Shown one piece after another: positions 10,983 through 19,660 of a DNA stretch of 64,000 nucleotides. A program made the position numbers and the translations under genes. Origin of the DNA: Planosporangium sp963837285 (GTDB lineage Bacteria > Actinomycetota > Actinomycetes > Mycobacteriales > Micromonosporaceae); the NCBI GenBank assembly GCA_963837285.1, contig CAWIMS010000003.1, positions 1 through 64,000 on the forward strand. The letters are read 5' to 3'. How positions within the stretch are numbered: the first letter of the stretch is position 1; each line of letters opens with the position of its first letter. Under the pieces are notes generated by a model that saw only the letters and a program-made list of their open reading frames with translations, did no database searches and was not told the origin of the DNA.

Positions 10983-11016
10983 TCTCCAATCCACGTACAT
11001 TTCTCCGAGATCGGCG
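10952..11016. terminator. Long hairpin terminator at end of PKS operon
   Basis: Perfect 22-bp stem (arms 10952-10973 and 10995-11016, starting CGCCGATCTCGGAG) with a 21-nt loop. The left arm is formed by the last codons of the glycosyltransferase, whose stop lies in the loop. There is no T-tract, which is common for actinomycete terminators. Confidence 0.8.
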
Positions 11017-11109
11017 AGGAGATCGGCGCCAGAAGGGGCCGACCGGGGGTGGTGCGGCTCCCATGCGGCCGGCAGGCTGGGGTGACGACCGTCTCCTCAG
11101 GAGTGTTCC

Positions 11110-12726
11110 TTGGCAGCTTCGCAACCGCCGCGGTCGTGGCGCGCCACGGTGACGCTGATCGTGGCGACCATGGGACTAGGGCTGAACCTGCGCGCCTGGA
11201 GCCTGCTGAGCCCGACGCTGACCGGGCGGTTCCACGTGGGCCCGGGGGAGTACGTCCTCCTGATGGGGCTGCCCTTGCTGGTGGCGGCGCTGGCCCGGTT
11301 GCCCGCGGGAGTGCTCACCGACCGGTACGGCGAACGCGTGATGTTTCCCGTCGTCAGCCTCGTCGCCGCGGCCGCGGTGTTCGTGATCGGGCTGGCCGGC
11401 TCGCTGCCGGTCGCGGTCGCGGCCGGTGCGCTGGCGGGGGTGGCGGGCGCGGCGTTCGTGGTCGGCGCCTCGGTCGTGGCGCGGACGTTCCCCTACGGTC
11501 GGCGTGGCCTCGCCCTGGGCGTTTTCAGCCTGGCGACGGCGGTGGCCGTGGTGGTCTCGGCCGTGTCCCGGATCGCCGATCCGGGCGGGCGGCGGGCCGC
11601 GCTGGTCCTCGGTGTCCTGCTGACCTGTTTCGCCGGGCTGGCCGCGGTGGTGTTCCGCGGCCGTGGCACGGTCCGGCGCGGCTCACCCGCCCGCCGGTAC
11701 CTGGAGACGCTCCGGGTCGCGTCGGCCACCTGGTTGTCGTTGCTGTACGCGCTCGCGCTCGGTGGCCTCGGCGCGATCGCGGTGTACCTGCCGATGTACC
11801 TGGTCACGGTGTTTCGCCTGCCCTGGAACCGCGCGCTGGTCGTCACCGCGCTGATCGTCGTGCTGGCGGGCGGGGCGCGGCTGGCCGGCGGGTGGTGGAC
11901 CGACCGGCGTCCGACCGCGCACCTGCTGATGGTCTGCTACGCCCTGGCCGCCGGCCTGTGCCTGGTCGTGGCCACGGCGCCCCGGCTGTGGTGGCTGTCC
12001 GTGCCGGTGATCGCGGCGATAGCCGGGTGTGACGGCGTGGCCAGTGGTGCGCTGCTCGCGTTGATCGGCAAGGCGGCCCGCCCGGACAGCGTGGGCGCGG
12101 TGATGGGCGCGACCGGCACCGCCGCGGCGGTCGGGGCGTTGCTACCGACGTTGCTGCTTGCCGGCGTCGACCGGGTGAGCCAGTCCGACTCGGTGGCGTG
12201 GATCGTCCTCGCCGCGATCCTGGCCGCCGTGGCGTTCTACGCGCGTACCCATGATCTGCGGATCGGGCTGGGCCTGGCCGTACAGTTCGAACCCGAGCCG
12301 AGCCCGACGGCGATGACGGTGACCGTCGTCGGCGAGTCGGAGACCAAGCTGGGCGCCGCCGCGGTGGTGACCCGGCTCGCCGAGCTGGCGACGAGCGACG
12401 AACTCGTGGTGGTGTACGGATCCGACGAGCCGGCGCGACCCCGGCCGGACGCCAACGTGCTGGTGAACGGGCTACGGGACCGGCTGCCCCGGCACAGCGT
12501 GGTGGCCGTGCGGGTCGATCGGCCCGCCGAGCCGCTGGGACGGCTCGCGATCATGCTCGGGGAGTTCGTCGACGCCGGCACGGTACCGGTCGCCGTCACG
12601 CCGACGGCCGAGCTGAGCGGCGTCGCCGCCGAGCTGTCCAGCTACCTGAGAGCCGATCGGGTCGTGATGGTGTCCTTCACGCCGGCGTCGGGGGTCGACG
12701 TGCACGAGGTGTGGAGCCGAACCTGA
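11110..12726 (+). CDS. MFS transporter (NarK/efflux-like) with extra C-terminal soluble domain
   Basis: A 538-aa protein. TTG start at 11110, preceded by AGGAG at 11099-11103. Residues 1-385 form about 12 membrane segments with the MFS loop motif DRYGER after TM2. After the last TM comes a soluble tail of about 150 residues containing VVYGSDEP, GTVPVAVTP and LRADRVVM. The order of the last two recalls the C-terminal half of amino-acid kinase folds, but the resemblance is weak. It follows the PKS operon in the same direction past the hairpin, so export of the product is plausible. Nitrate/nitrite transport is the main alternative because the core resembles NarK. Confidence 0.8.
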   Translation: MAASQPPRSWRATVTLIVATMGLGLNLRAWSLLSPTLTGRFHVGPGEYVLLMGLPLLVAALARLPAGVLTDRYGERVMFPVVSLVAAAAVFVIGLAGSLPVAVAAGALAGVAGAAFVVGASVVARTFPYGRRGLALGVFSLATAVAVVVSAVSRIADPGGRRAALVLGVLLTCFAGLAAVVFRGRGTVRRGSPARRYLETLRVASATWLSLLYALALGGLGAIAVYLPMYLVTVFRLPWNRALVVTALIVVLAGGARLAGGWWTDRRPTAHLLMVCYALAAGLCLVVATAPRLWWLSVPVIAAIAGCDGVASGALLALIGKAARPDSVGAVMGATGTAAAVGALLPTLLLAGVDRVSQSDSVAWIVLAAILAAVAFYARTHDLRIGLGLAVQFEPEPSPTAMTVTVVGESETKLGAAAVVTRLAELATSDELVVVYGSDEPARPRPDANVLVNGLRDRLPRHSVVAVRVDRPAEPLGRLAIMLGEFVDAGTVPVAVTPTAELSGVAAELSSYLRADRVVMVSFTPASGVDVHEVWSRT

Positions 12727-12807
12727 TGATCGGCACAACTTCCCGGAAGTAGTGGCCTCAGACGTACTCCGAGACCACGACTTCCGGGAAGTTGTGCCGA
12801 TCATCAG
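12723..12807. terminator. Bidirectional hairpin terminator with both stops inside the stem
   Basis: Perfect 28-bp inverted repeat (arms 12723-12750 and 12780-12807, beginning CTGATGATCGG) with a 29-nt loop. The TGA of the MFS gene (12724-12726) and the stop of the convergent membrane gene (12804-12806) lie in opposite arms. It should terminate both transcripts. Confidence 0.85.
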
Positions 12808-13190
12808 TCGGTGACCGGGACCGGGCGGCGGGCCGGGGCGAGCATCATGGCGACGGTCACGACGGTGATGACCGTGACCAGACCGACGAGCGCCTTCAGC
12901 CCCGCCGGCACGTCGACGAAGAACGCCGGCAACGCGGTGATCATGGAGATGATCCGGGCGCCCGCGACGATGCGGACGACGCCGCGTCTGGCGGTCCGCC
13001 AGGCGACCACCACGCCGACCACGGTGATCAGGCCCAGGAGGCCGCCGAGGACCAGGATCGGGTACGGCGGACCGACCTCGCCGTCCGGCGTCGGCTGGAA
13101 CGGGCTGGTCAGGTCGGCGAGGCCGAGCAGGAACGCGAGAACGAGGCCGGCCTTGTTGAGCTTCGACAGCGGGGCCCCGGGCGTCGCCGG
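12804..13190 (-). pseudogene. Integral membrane protein, 5'-truncated
   Basis: On the minus strand the reading frame is open from about 13190 down to the stop at 12804. It codes roughly 125 residues with four hydrophobic stretches, including LVLAFLLGLADL, ILVLGGLLGLITV and the MITALPAFFVDV region. No ATG or GTG with a ribosome site is visible at the upstream end; instead the sequence abruptly becomes the receiver domain of a response regulator on the other strand. An internal GTG at 13022 would give only 72 residues. The simplest reading is a gene that lost its N-terminus at a junction near 13190. Function unknown. Confidence 0.55.
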
Positions 13191-13193
13191 GAA

Positions 13194-13557
13194 CCGCCGT
13201 CCTGGTGTTGTCGATGGCCGAAGAGGACGACGTCGTGTTCAGCGCGATGCAGGCCGGGGCGCGCGGGTACCTGCTGAAGGGCGCGGCGCAGGAGGAGATC
13301 GACCGCGCGCTCAAGGCGGTCGTCGCCGGGGAGGCCATCTTCGGCCCAGGAGTGGCGGCACGGGTACTCGGGGTGTTCTCGCACGCGCCGGCCAGCCGCC
13401 CGGAGGCGTTTCCCGGAGCTGACCCCGCGCGAGCGCGAGGTGCTGGAGCTGGTGGCCCAGGGCCGCCGGAACGCGAGTATCGCCGCCGCGCTCGGCACGG
13501 CCCCGAAGACGGTCGCCAACCACCTGTCGTCGATCTTCGCGAAGCTCCAGGTCACGG
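13194..13557 (+). pseudogene. NarL/LuxR-type response regulator remnant
   Basis: The frame opens in the middle of a receiver domain (VLVLSMAEEDD, then MQAGARGYLLKG) without the phospho-acceptor half. It continues to PASRPEAFP, where an extra T in TTT at 13409-13411 shifts the frame. It resumes as ELTPREREVLELVAQG with the recognition helix APKTVANHLSSIF. After KLQVTDRT the usual C-terminal tail is missing and unrelated sequence follows. It is truncated at both ends and frameshifted, so it cannot make a working regulator. The missing N-terminal half coincides with the truncation of the opposite-strand membrane gene. Confidence 0.75.
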
Positions 13558-13971
13558 ACCGGACGCGGCGAAACGGCACCACCGTCGTGTACGACTGCGG
13601 AAACACCCCGGACAGCGACGAGCACACCAGCATCTGCGAGCCGGTACCGGCGCCGGTGCGACGGTCGGGTGCTCGCCGAGCCGGTCGGCTCCGGGGACAC
13701 GGCGTGGACATCGTTCCACTCGCCCGCGTACCTTCCCTCGGGCGGATCGCAGCCACGGCGGTTCACGGCCGCGGGCGTCTCCAACGACAACTCGCCGTGC
13801 GCGTTCGACGACGGGCGGGTGGCCTCCCTGCTCGACACCGGCCGGCACAGCTTGCGGCTGACCGGCCGCGACGGTACGGCTCCCGTTGTCGTGTACGACA
13901 AACAGGACATCACCGACGCCGGCATCTACTGCGACGGCGGCCCCGCGGTTCGCGTATCGTCGCTGCCGTGA
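13558..13971 (+). pseudogene. Unrecognised gene remnant upstream of gtrA-like gene
   Basis: Two pieces in different frames: one beginning VVYDCGNTPDSDEH near 13585, the second (13669-13971) containing FHSPAYLPSGGSQP and VVVYDKQDITDAGIYC. The second piece ends with a TGA overlapping the GtrA start (GTGA), so it was once the 3' end of a gene translationally coupled to it. A frameshift near 13660-13670 probably separates the pieces. I do not recognise the family. The absence of a start and its direct join to the regulator fragment argue for a remnant. Confidence 0.45.
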
Positions 13972-14465
13972 TCGCTCGAGAGCCGGGCGGCGGCGGGACC
14001 ACGCTGGCGCAACGGCCGGTGGGGCGCGCCGAGCGAGCCGGCTACCTGCTGACGTCCTGGGTGGACCGGCTGCCACCCGGCCTGCGCTCCCTGCTGCCCC
14101 GCGACCTGGTCGGGTTCGCCCTGCTCGGCGCCTTCACGTTCGGCATCGATCTCGCCCTGCTGGCGGTGCTGTACCACTGGACGAAGCTGCCCTTGCCGGC
14201 CGCGGTGTCGATCGCCTACCTCGCCGCGTTCAGCCTCAACTTCGCGCTCAACCGGACTGTCAACTTCCGGTCACACGCCCCGGTCGGCGGCCAGATCGCG
14301 CGGTACGCGGTGGTGGTGATCGGCGACTACCTGCTCACCGTCCTGGTGACCACCGGTCTGTCCACATTGGGCATGGATGTGCGGGTCTCCCGGGTCGTGG
14401 CCGCGGGCTTCGTGGCGATCTTCACGTATTCCGCCTCGAAGTGGTGGGTGTTCCGCCCGCGGTGA
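13968..14465 (+). CDS. GtrA-family membrane protein
   Basis: A 165-aa protein with four membrane segments starting near residue 45 (LVGFALLGAFTFGIDL). It contains the family motif NFALNRTVNFR after TM2 and ends YSASKWWVFR, typical of GtrA proteins, which are thought to flip polyprenyl-linked sugars. GTG start at 13968 overlaps the preceding stop by 4 nt. No partner glycosyltransferase is adjacent, because the upstream gene is broken. The family call is firm; the substrate is unknown. Confidence 0.85.
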   Translation: MIAREPGGGGTTLAQRPVGRAERAGYLLTSWVDRLPPGLRSLLPRDLVGFALLGAFTFGIDLALLAVLYHWTKLPLPAAVSIAYLAAFSLNFALNRTVNFRSHAPVGGQIARYAVVVIGDYLLTVLVTTGLSTLGMDVRVSRVVAAGFVAIFTYSASKWWVFRPR

Positions 14466-14546
14466 CGCGGCGTGACGCACGGATCGCGGCTGACTTGGAG
14501 ACTCGGTCCAACGCTCCGCCGTGTGTCGGTGACGGCCGCCGGATTC

Positions 14547-14568
14547 TTGTCAACGGTTTTGTCAACGG
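14547..14568 (+). promoter_or_regulatory. Tandem TTGTCAACGG direct repeats upstream of lectin gene
   Basis: Two copies of TTGTCAACGG (14547-14556 and 14559-14568) spaced 12 bp start to start, about 110 bp upstream of the lectin start. They could be activator or repressor half-sites or contain a -35-like TTGTCA. Similar GACAACGG and TTGACA words occur in the promoter region at 39.4 kb. Confidence 0.4.
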
Positions 14569-14601
14569 CCGGGCTCTACCGTGTGCACGCGCGACGAACG
14601 G

Positions 14602-14615
14602 CGACAACGTTGTCG
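14602..14615. promoter_or_regulatory. 14-bp perfect palindrome, candidate operator
   Basis: CGACAACGTTGTCG is a perfect palindrome 55 bp upstream of the lectin start and just downstream of the tandem repeats. Its half-site shares the GACAACG word with them on the opposite strand. This fits a dimeric repressor site, with LacI or TetR type possible. No dedicated regulator gene is adjacent. Confidence 0.45.
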
Positions 14616-14670
14616 AGGGGAGGCTGCATCGATCTTTCTCGTCAACTCTGAACAAGAAGAAAGGACTCCC

Positions 14671-15435
14671 ATGCATGCCGCGATCATTCGCCGGGCCGGG
14701 GCGTCTATGGCGGGGCTTCTGCTCGCCACGAGCCTAACGGCAGGACTGACGACCAGACCGGCAATGGCACATCCCGACAGCGGCCCGAAGCAAGCCGCTG
14801 CCCTTATCGGCGACTGGACCGACATGGGCCACGCCAACTACGTCGTCGGGCTCGCCGCTAACGGCGACGGCTATCTGTATGCCGCCGACCGCTACAACCA
14901 GCTGTGGCGCCGCGATGAGTTTGGCAGTGACCAAAACCATCCCTGGACCGATATCGGGCAAGCCAACGACGTCGTCGCGCTCGCTGCCTCCAAGGACGGC
15001 TTCTTGTATGCCGCCGACCGCCACAACCGGCTGTGGTTCCGCCCTGAGTTCGGCGTCGGCCTCACCTGGACCGATCTCGGCCCGGCCAACGACGTCGTCG
15101 CGCTCGCCGCCGCGTCCGACGGCAGCTACCTGTACGCCGCCGACCGCAACAACCAACTTTGGATCCGCGATGAGTACGGCAGGGACAAGCCCTGGCTCAT
15201 AATCGGTCACGCCAACGACATCGTCGGCCTCGCCGATCCCGGCGACGGCTTCCTGTACGCCGCCGACCGCCACAACCGGCTGTGGCACCGTAGTTTGGCC
15301 GGCTGGACTGACATCGGCCACGCCAACAACGTGGTCGGGCTTACCGGGACCCAGCACCCGACGGGGCCCAGCGCAGGACGCTTCCTGTATGCCGCCGACA
15401 GCAACAATCGACTGTGGTTCCTGAGGATCCAATGA
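14671..15435 (+). CDS. Secreted tachylectin-like beta-propeller protein
   Basis: A 254-aa exported protein. ATG at 14671 follows AAGAAAGGA. The signal peptide ends at about residue 34 (RPAMA, then HPDSG). The mature part is five to six repeats of about 45 residues with the pattern WTDIGHANDVVALAA, then DGFLYAADRHNRLW. This is typical of tachylectin-2-like or related bladed propellers that bind carbohydrate. No catalytic residues or other domains are seen. It is monocistronic, with a candidate operator upstream and a strong hairpin downstream, so it seems independently regulated. Binding to cell-wall or host sugars is an inference from fold. Confidence 0.75.
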   Translation: MHAAIIRRAGASMAGLLLATSLTAGLTTRPAMAHPDSGPKQAAALIGDWTDMGHANYVVGLAANGDGYLYAADRYNQLWRRDEFGSDQNHPWTDIGQANDVVALAASKDGFLYAADRHNRLWFRPEFGVGLTWTDLGPANDVVALAAASDGSYLYAADRNNQLWIRDEYGRDKPWLIIGHANDIVGLADPGDGFLYAADRHNRLWHRSLAGWTDIGHANNVVGLTGTQHPTGPSAGRFLYAADSNNRLWFLRIQ

Positions 15436-15500
15436 CCGGCGGTGAATCGGAGTCGGCCTGTTGATCGAAGTAGCCTTTCCGCTCATGCGGCGTTCGGAGA

Positions 15501-15531
15501 TGCGTGGCTCCGGTATTGCCGGAGCCACGCA
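15501..15531. terminator. Intrinsic hairpin after lectin gene
   Basis: Perfect 13-bp stem (15501-15513 with 15519-15531, TGCGTGGCTCCGG) and a 5-nt loop TATTG, 65 bp after the lectin stop and 45 bp before the AfsR-type start. Confidence 0.85.
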
Positions 15532-15576
15532 CGCAGAATTGCCGAGCGGGTGGCGGGTTGGGTCTACCCTGCCGGC

Positions 15577-18402
15577 GTGCGGTTCCGCGTGCTTGGACCG
15601 GTCGAGGTCCACACCGATGACGGCCGGGTTCTGACTCTGCGCCGTCGGCAGGAACGGTGCCTGCTCGCCATCCTGTCGCTGGAGGCAGGCCGCGCGGTGC
15701 CGACCGACCGGCTGTGCGCACTGCTCTGGCCGGACGGCACGCCACAACGTCCACTGGAGGCGCTGCGGTCACATGTCGCTCGGCTGCGGGCGCTGCTCGG
15801 TGAGGCCGGTGCGGCCGAACCGGGGGTCACGCTCGCCTCCCGGCAGCGGGGGTACCTCCTCGACGTCGACCCCGACGCTGTCGACGTCCACCGCTTCCGG
15901 CGCCTCCTCGACGCCGCGGCCCGCACCACGGATCTGGCCGAGCGCGACAAGCTGCTGCGCGAGGCGTTGGCCGAGTGGCACGGTCCGCCACTAGACCGGG
16001 CGGCCACCGACGAGGTACGCCAACGTCTGTGCGCCGACCTCGACGAGCTGCACCTTCGCGCCACCGAGGAGTCTCTCGCCACCGGAATCGCGCTCGGACG
16101 GCACCGGGACCTGCTGCCTGAACTGGCCCGCGCGGCCACCGCGCAGCCGGTCCGCGAGCGGTTCGTGGAGCTGCACATGCGCGCCCTGTACAAGGTGGGC
16201 CGCACCGCCGAAGCCCTCGACGTGTACCACCGTGCCCGTGCCCGGCTCGCCGACGAGCTGGGCATCGACCCGGGTCCGGCACTCGACGAGCTGTACCGCG
16301 GCATCCTGCGCGGTGACCGGATACCGGTCGCCGGTACCCGGATCACACCGGCGCTGCTCCCGGCCCACCTGCCCGTCTTCGCCGGCCGGCGGGAGCACCT
16401 CGACCAGCTGGATCGCCTGATCTCCATCGGTGCCAATGCGGTCGTGATCTCCGGTACCGCCGGGGTCGGCAAGACCACCCTGGCCGTACACGCCGCCCAT
16501 CTCGCGCGCGACCGGTTCCCCGACGGGCAGCTGTACGCCAACCTCCGCGGCTTCGACCCGACCGGGACCGCCGCCGAACCGGCCGAGGCACTCGGCCGGT
16601 TCCTCGACGCCCTCGGCGTACCGCCAGCAGACCGCCCCGCGAGCGTCGAAGGGCAGGTCGACGCCTACCGAAGCCTTCTCGCCGGCAAGCGGGTCCTCGT
16701 CCTGCTCGACAACGCCCGCGACGCTGCCCAGATACGCCCGCTCCTGCCCACCACCCATGGCTGCTTTGCAATTGTCACCAGTCGAAGCCAGCTCACCGGC
16801 CTGGTTGCCGTCGACGGCGCGCACCCGCTCACCCTCGACCTGCCCGACGTCGACGAGGCCCGGCAGATGCTCGCCGCCCGGCTCGGCATGCGGCGGGTGG
16901 CCGCCGAACCGGACGCGGTCGACCGCATCATCGCCCGGTGCGCGCGGCTCCCGCTCGCTCTTGCCATCGCGGCGGCGCGCAGCGCGGTCCGCCCGGCGCT
17001 GCCCCTCGACCGGCTCGCGGAGGAGCTCCGCGACGCCCGTAGCCGGCTCGACGCCCTCGCCGCCGACGACCCGTACTCCGACATCCGCGCCGTCTTCTCG
17101 TGGTCCTACCGGTCCCTGTCGGCACCCGCCGCCCGGCTGCTCGGGCTGCTCGGACTGCATCCCGGACCGCACCTCTCGACCGTCGCCGCGGCAAGTCTCG
17201 CCGGTATCCCGGTCACCGCCGCACACCGCCTGCTCGGCGACCTGACCCGGGCGAACCTGCTCACCCAACCGGTACCCGGCCAGTACGCGCTACACGACCT
17301 TCTTCGCACCTACGCCATGGAGTTGGCCGACCGGGACGCCAGCGACGCCGACCGACGGGACGCGACGCACCGGACGCTCGACCACTACCTGCACACCGCG
17401 CACGCAGCGACCACACTCCTGTACCCCAGTCGCGACTCCATCGTCGTAGCGCCACCACAGCCCGGTGTGACCCCCGAGAGTCTCGCCGACCACGATGCCG
17501 CACTGGCCTGGTTCGGCACAGAGCACCCGGTCCTCGTCGGCACGATCGACTGGGCCGCCACGAACGGGTTCCATGTCCACGTCTGGCAGTTGGCCTGGAC
17601 CATGGCCGAGTTCCTGGACCGGCGAGCCCGGTGGCACGATCGAATCGCGACTCTTGAGGTCGCGCTGTCCGCCCTCGAACGGTCTCCCGACCCGGGGAAC
17701 CCGGCCCGTCTCCATCACCTGGTCGGGCGGGCGTACATCCGGTTGGCCCGCCATGATGACGCCGACCGCCATCTCCAGAAGTCTCTCGCCCTGTACACCA
17801 AGGCAGGCGACGCGACCGGCCAGGCGCACGCCCACCATGGCCTCGCCTGGGAACGCGGCGAACGACGCCAGCTCGCCGAGGCGCTCGACCACGCCGAACG
17901 GGCCCTCCACCTGTACCGCGTGGTGAGCCACCGAACCGGACAGGCCGACGCACTCAACACGGTGGGCTGGTACCACGCCCAACTCGGCAACCACGAACGG
18001 GCGGTGGCGTGCTGCGAACAGGCCCTCGTGCTCCACCGGAACCTGGACCACCCGCGTGGCCAGGCCGCAACCTGGAACAGCCTCGGCTACAGCCACCACC
18101 ACCTGGGCCACCATGAGCAGGCGATCGACTGCTACCGGCGGGCCGTCGACCTGTACCGCCGGCTGGAGGACCGCTACGAACAAGCCGCGAGCCTCGAACG
18201 ACTCGGCGATGTCCACGAGAACACCGACGCCCCCAACGCCGCGGCCCCGCACTGGCGGCAAGCATTCGACCTGCTGGCCGCTCTCGCTCACCCGGACGCG
18301 GAAAGAGTGCGGGCCAAGCTCGGCCTACCGCGTACCCATGATCGAGCAGGTAAAGCGCACAACCCCGGCGACGTATCGGACGCAGGCAGCCGATGTAGGT
18401 AG
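15577..18402 (+). CDS. AfsR/SARP-family transcriptional regulator (SARP-BTAD-NB-ARC-TPR)
   Basis: A 941-aa regulator. Residues 1-95 are the OmpR-like winged helix of SARPs (FRVLGPVEV, then LRSHVARLRALL). Residues 96-245 form the bacterial transcriptional activation domain. An NB-ARC ATPase follows with P-loop GTAGVGKTT near residue 293 and Walker B VLVLLDNA. TPR-type repeats fill the C-terminal third. GTG at 15577 is chosen because homologues begin right at FRVLGP. Such proteins activate secondary-metabolite genes. This one lies 3-15 kb from the PKS operon and could control it or another locus. A partly overlapping kinase input is not seen here. Confidence 0.9.
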   Translation: MRFRVLGPVEVHTDDGRVLTLRRRQERCLLAILSLEAGRAVPTDRLCALLWPDGTPQRPLEALRSHVARLRALLGEAGAAEPGVTLASRQRGYLLDVDPDAVDVHRFRRLLDAAARTTDLAERDKLLREALAEWHGPPLDRAATDEVRQRLCADLDELHLRATEESLATGIALGRHRDLLPELARAATAQPVRERFVELHMRALYKVGRTAEALDVYHRARARLADELGIDPGPALDELYRGILRGDRIPVAGTRITPALLPAHLPVFAGRREHLDQLDRLISIGANAVVISGTAGVGKTTLAVHAAHLARDRFPDGQLYANLRGFDPTGTAAEPAEALGRFLDALGVPPADRPASVEGQVDAYRSLLAGKRVLVLLDNARDAAQIRPLLPTTHGCFAIVTSRSQLTGLVAVDGAHPLTLDLPDVDEARQMLAARLGMRRVAAEPDAVDRIIARCARLPLALAIAAARSAVRPALPLDRLAEELRDARSRLDALAADDPYSDIRAVFSWSYRSLSAPAARLLGLLGLHPGPHLSTVAAASLAGIPVTAAHRLLGDLTRANLLTQPVPGQYALHDLLRTYAMELADRDASDADRRDATHRTLDHYLHTAHAATTLLYPSRDSIVVAPPQPGVTPESLADHDAALAWFGTEHPVLVGTIDWAATNGFHVHVWQLAWTMAEFLDRRARWHDRIATLEVALSALERSPDPGNPARLHHLVGRAYIRLARHDDADRHLQKSLALYTKAGDATGQAHAHHGLAWERGERRQLAEALDHAERALHLYRVVSHRTGQADALNTVGWYHAQLGNHERAVACCEQALVLHRNLDHPRGQAATWNSLGYSHHHLGHHEQAIDCYRRAVDLYRRLEDRYEQAASLERLGDVHENTDAPNAAAPHWRQAFDLLAALAHPDAERVRAKLGLPRTHDRAGKAHNPGDVSDAGSRCR

Positions 18403-18421
18403 CGGCCGATACGATTCGGGT

Positions 18422-19534
18422 ATGAAGGGCCGGGTCGGCGGCGCGGCCACCCCTCCCGATCAGGTCGACCGGCAGGAGGTGCGGTTCTGCCGCGCGTCCG
18501 ACGGCGTCCGGCTCGCGTACGCGATCCACGGTCAGGGTCCACCGCTGGTGGTCGCCTCGTGCTGGCTCAGCCACCTCCAGTACGACTGGCAGAGCCCGGT
18601 CTGGCGGCACTTCCTGGCCGACCTGGGCGGAATCTGCACGGTCATCCGGTACGACGAGCGTGGCTACGGGCTGTCCGACTGGGACATCGGGGACTATTCG
18701 CTGGAGGCCCGGATCGCCGACCTGGAGGCGATCGTCGAGTCCGCCGGCCTCGATCGCTTCGCACTGCTCGGGATGTCGCAGGGCGGCCCGGTCGCCATCG
18801 AGTACGCGATCCGGCACCCCGCCCGGGTGACCCGGCTGATGCTGTTCGGCGCGTGGGCGGCGGCGGTACGCACGCCGGAGCAACGGGCCCTGCTCGACAC
18901 GTTCGTGAGCATGATCCAGGTCGGCTGGGCGCGGCCGGACTCCCTGTTCCGCCGTGTGTTCACCAACATGCTCATCCCGGACGCGACCGAGGAGCAGGCG
19001 CGCTGGGTCGACGTCCTGCAACGGATGTCCACGTCGACCGAGAACGCGGTGCGGCTGCGCGCGGAGCGAAAGAGGATCGACATCACCCACCGGCTGCCCC
19101 TGGTCACCGCGCCGACCGTGGTCGTGCACGCGCGGGGCGACGCGATGGTCAGCTTCGACGAGGGCCGGATCATGGCGTCGTCGATCCCCGGCGCCGCCCT
19201 GGTACCGCTGGAGAGCAACAACCACATCCTGCTGGCCGACGAGCCGGCGTGGCCGGTGTTCCTCCGCGAGGTGGGCGCGTTCGTCGAGCCGGACCGGAAC
19301 GCGGCGCCGGCCGCGGCACCACCGGACCAGCTGGCCGAGCTGACCGGGCGCGAGTTCGAGATCCTCCGGCTGGCCGCCGCCGGGCGCAACAACACCGAGA
19401 TCGCCGGGGCGCTGGCGCTGAGCGTCCGCACCGTCGAGCGGCACCTGTCCAACGCGTACCTGAAGCTCGGCGTCAGCGGCCGGGCCGGGCGGGCGGCGGC
19501 CGTCGCCGACCTGGTGCGGCGCGGCCTGGCGTGA
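18422..19534 (+). CDS. Alpha/beta hydrolase fused to C-terminal LuxR-type HTH
   Basis: A 370-aa fusion. Residues 20-290 are an alpha/beta hydrolase with nucleophile Ser119 in LGMSQGGP, a late Asp in HARGDAMV and His in ESNNHILL. Residues 305-368 are a LuxR/GerE helix-turn-helix (LTGREFEILRLAAAG, then SVRTVERHLSNAY). The architecture suggests a regulator that senses or hydrolyses a small ligand in its hydrolase domain. It starts 20 bp after the SARP stop in the same direction and may share its transcript. Whether the triad is catalytic or only ligand-binding cannot be told. Confidence 0.85.
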   Translation: MKGRVGGAATPPDQVDRQEVRFCRASDGVRLAYAIHGQGPPLVVASCWLSHLQYDWQSPVWRHFLADLGGICTVIRYDERGYGLSDWDIGDYSLEARIADLEAIVESAGLDRFALLGMSQGGPVAIEYAIRHPARVTRLMLFGAWAAAVRTPEQRALLDTFVSMIQVGWARPDSLFRRVFTNMLIPDATEEQARWVDVLQRMSTSTENAVRLRAERKRIDITHRLPLVTAPTVVVHARGDAMVSFDEGRIMASSIPGAALVPLESNNHILLADEPAWPVFLREVGAFVEPDRNAAPAAAPPDQLAELTGREFEILRLAAAGRNNTEIAGALALSVRTVERHLSNAYLKLGVSGRAGRAAAVADLVRRGLA

Positions 19535-19660
19535 CTGCGTGTATCCCGACAACCGGCCGCCACCGGAGGCCGGGCCGGTTGCGTGCCAGCGCGGATCCGG
19601 TCCGGCGGCGCGACTCCTACCGTGGGCGCGTCACTGGTACCCGGGCCGAAGGAGTCCACC

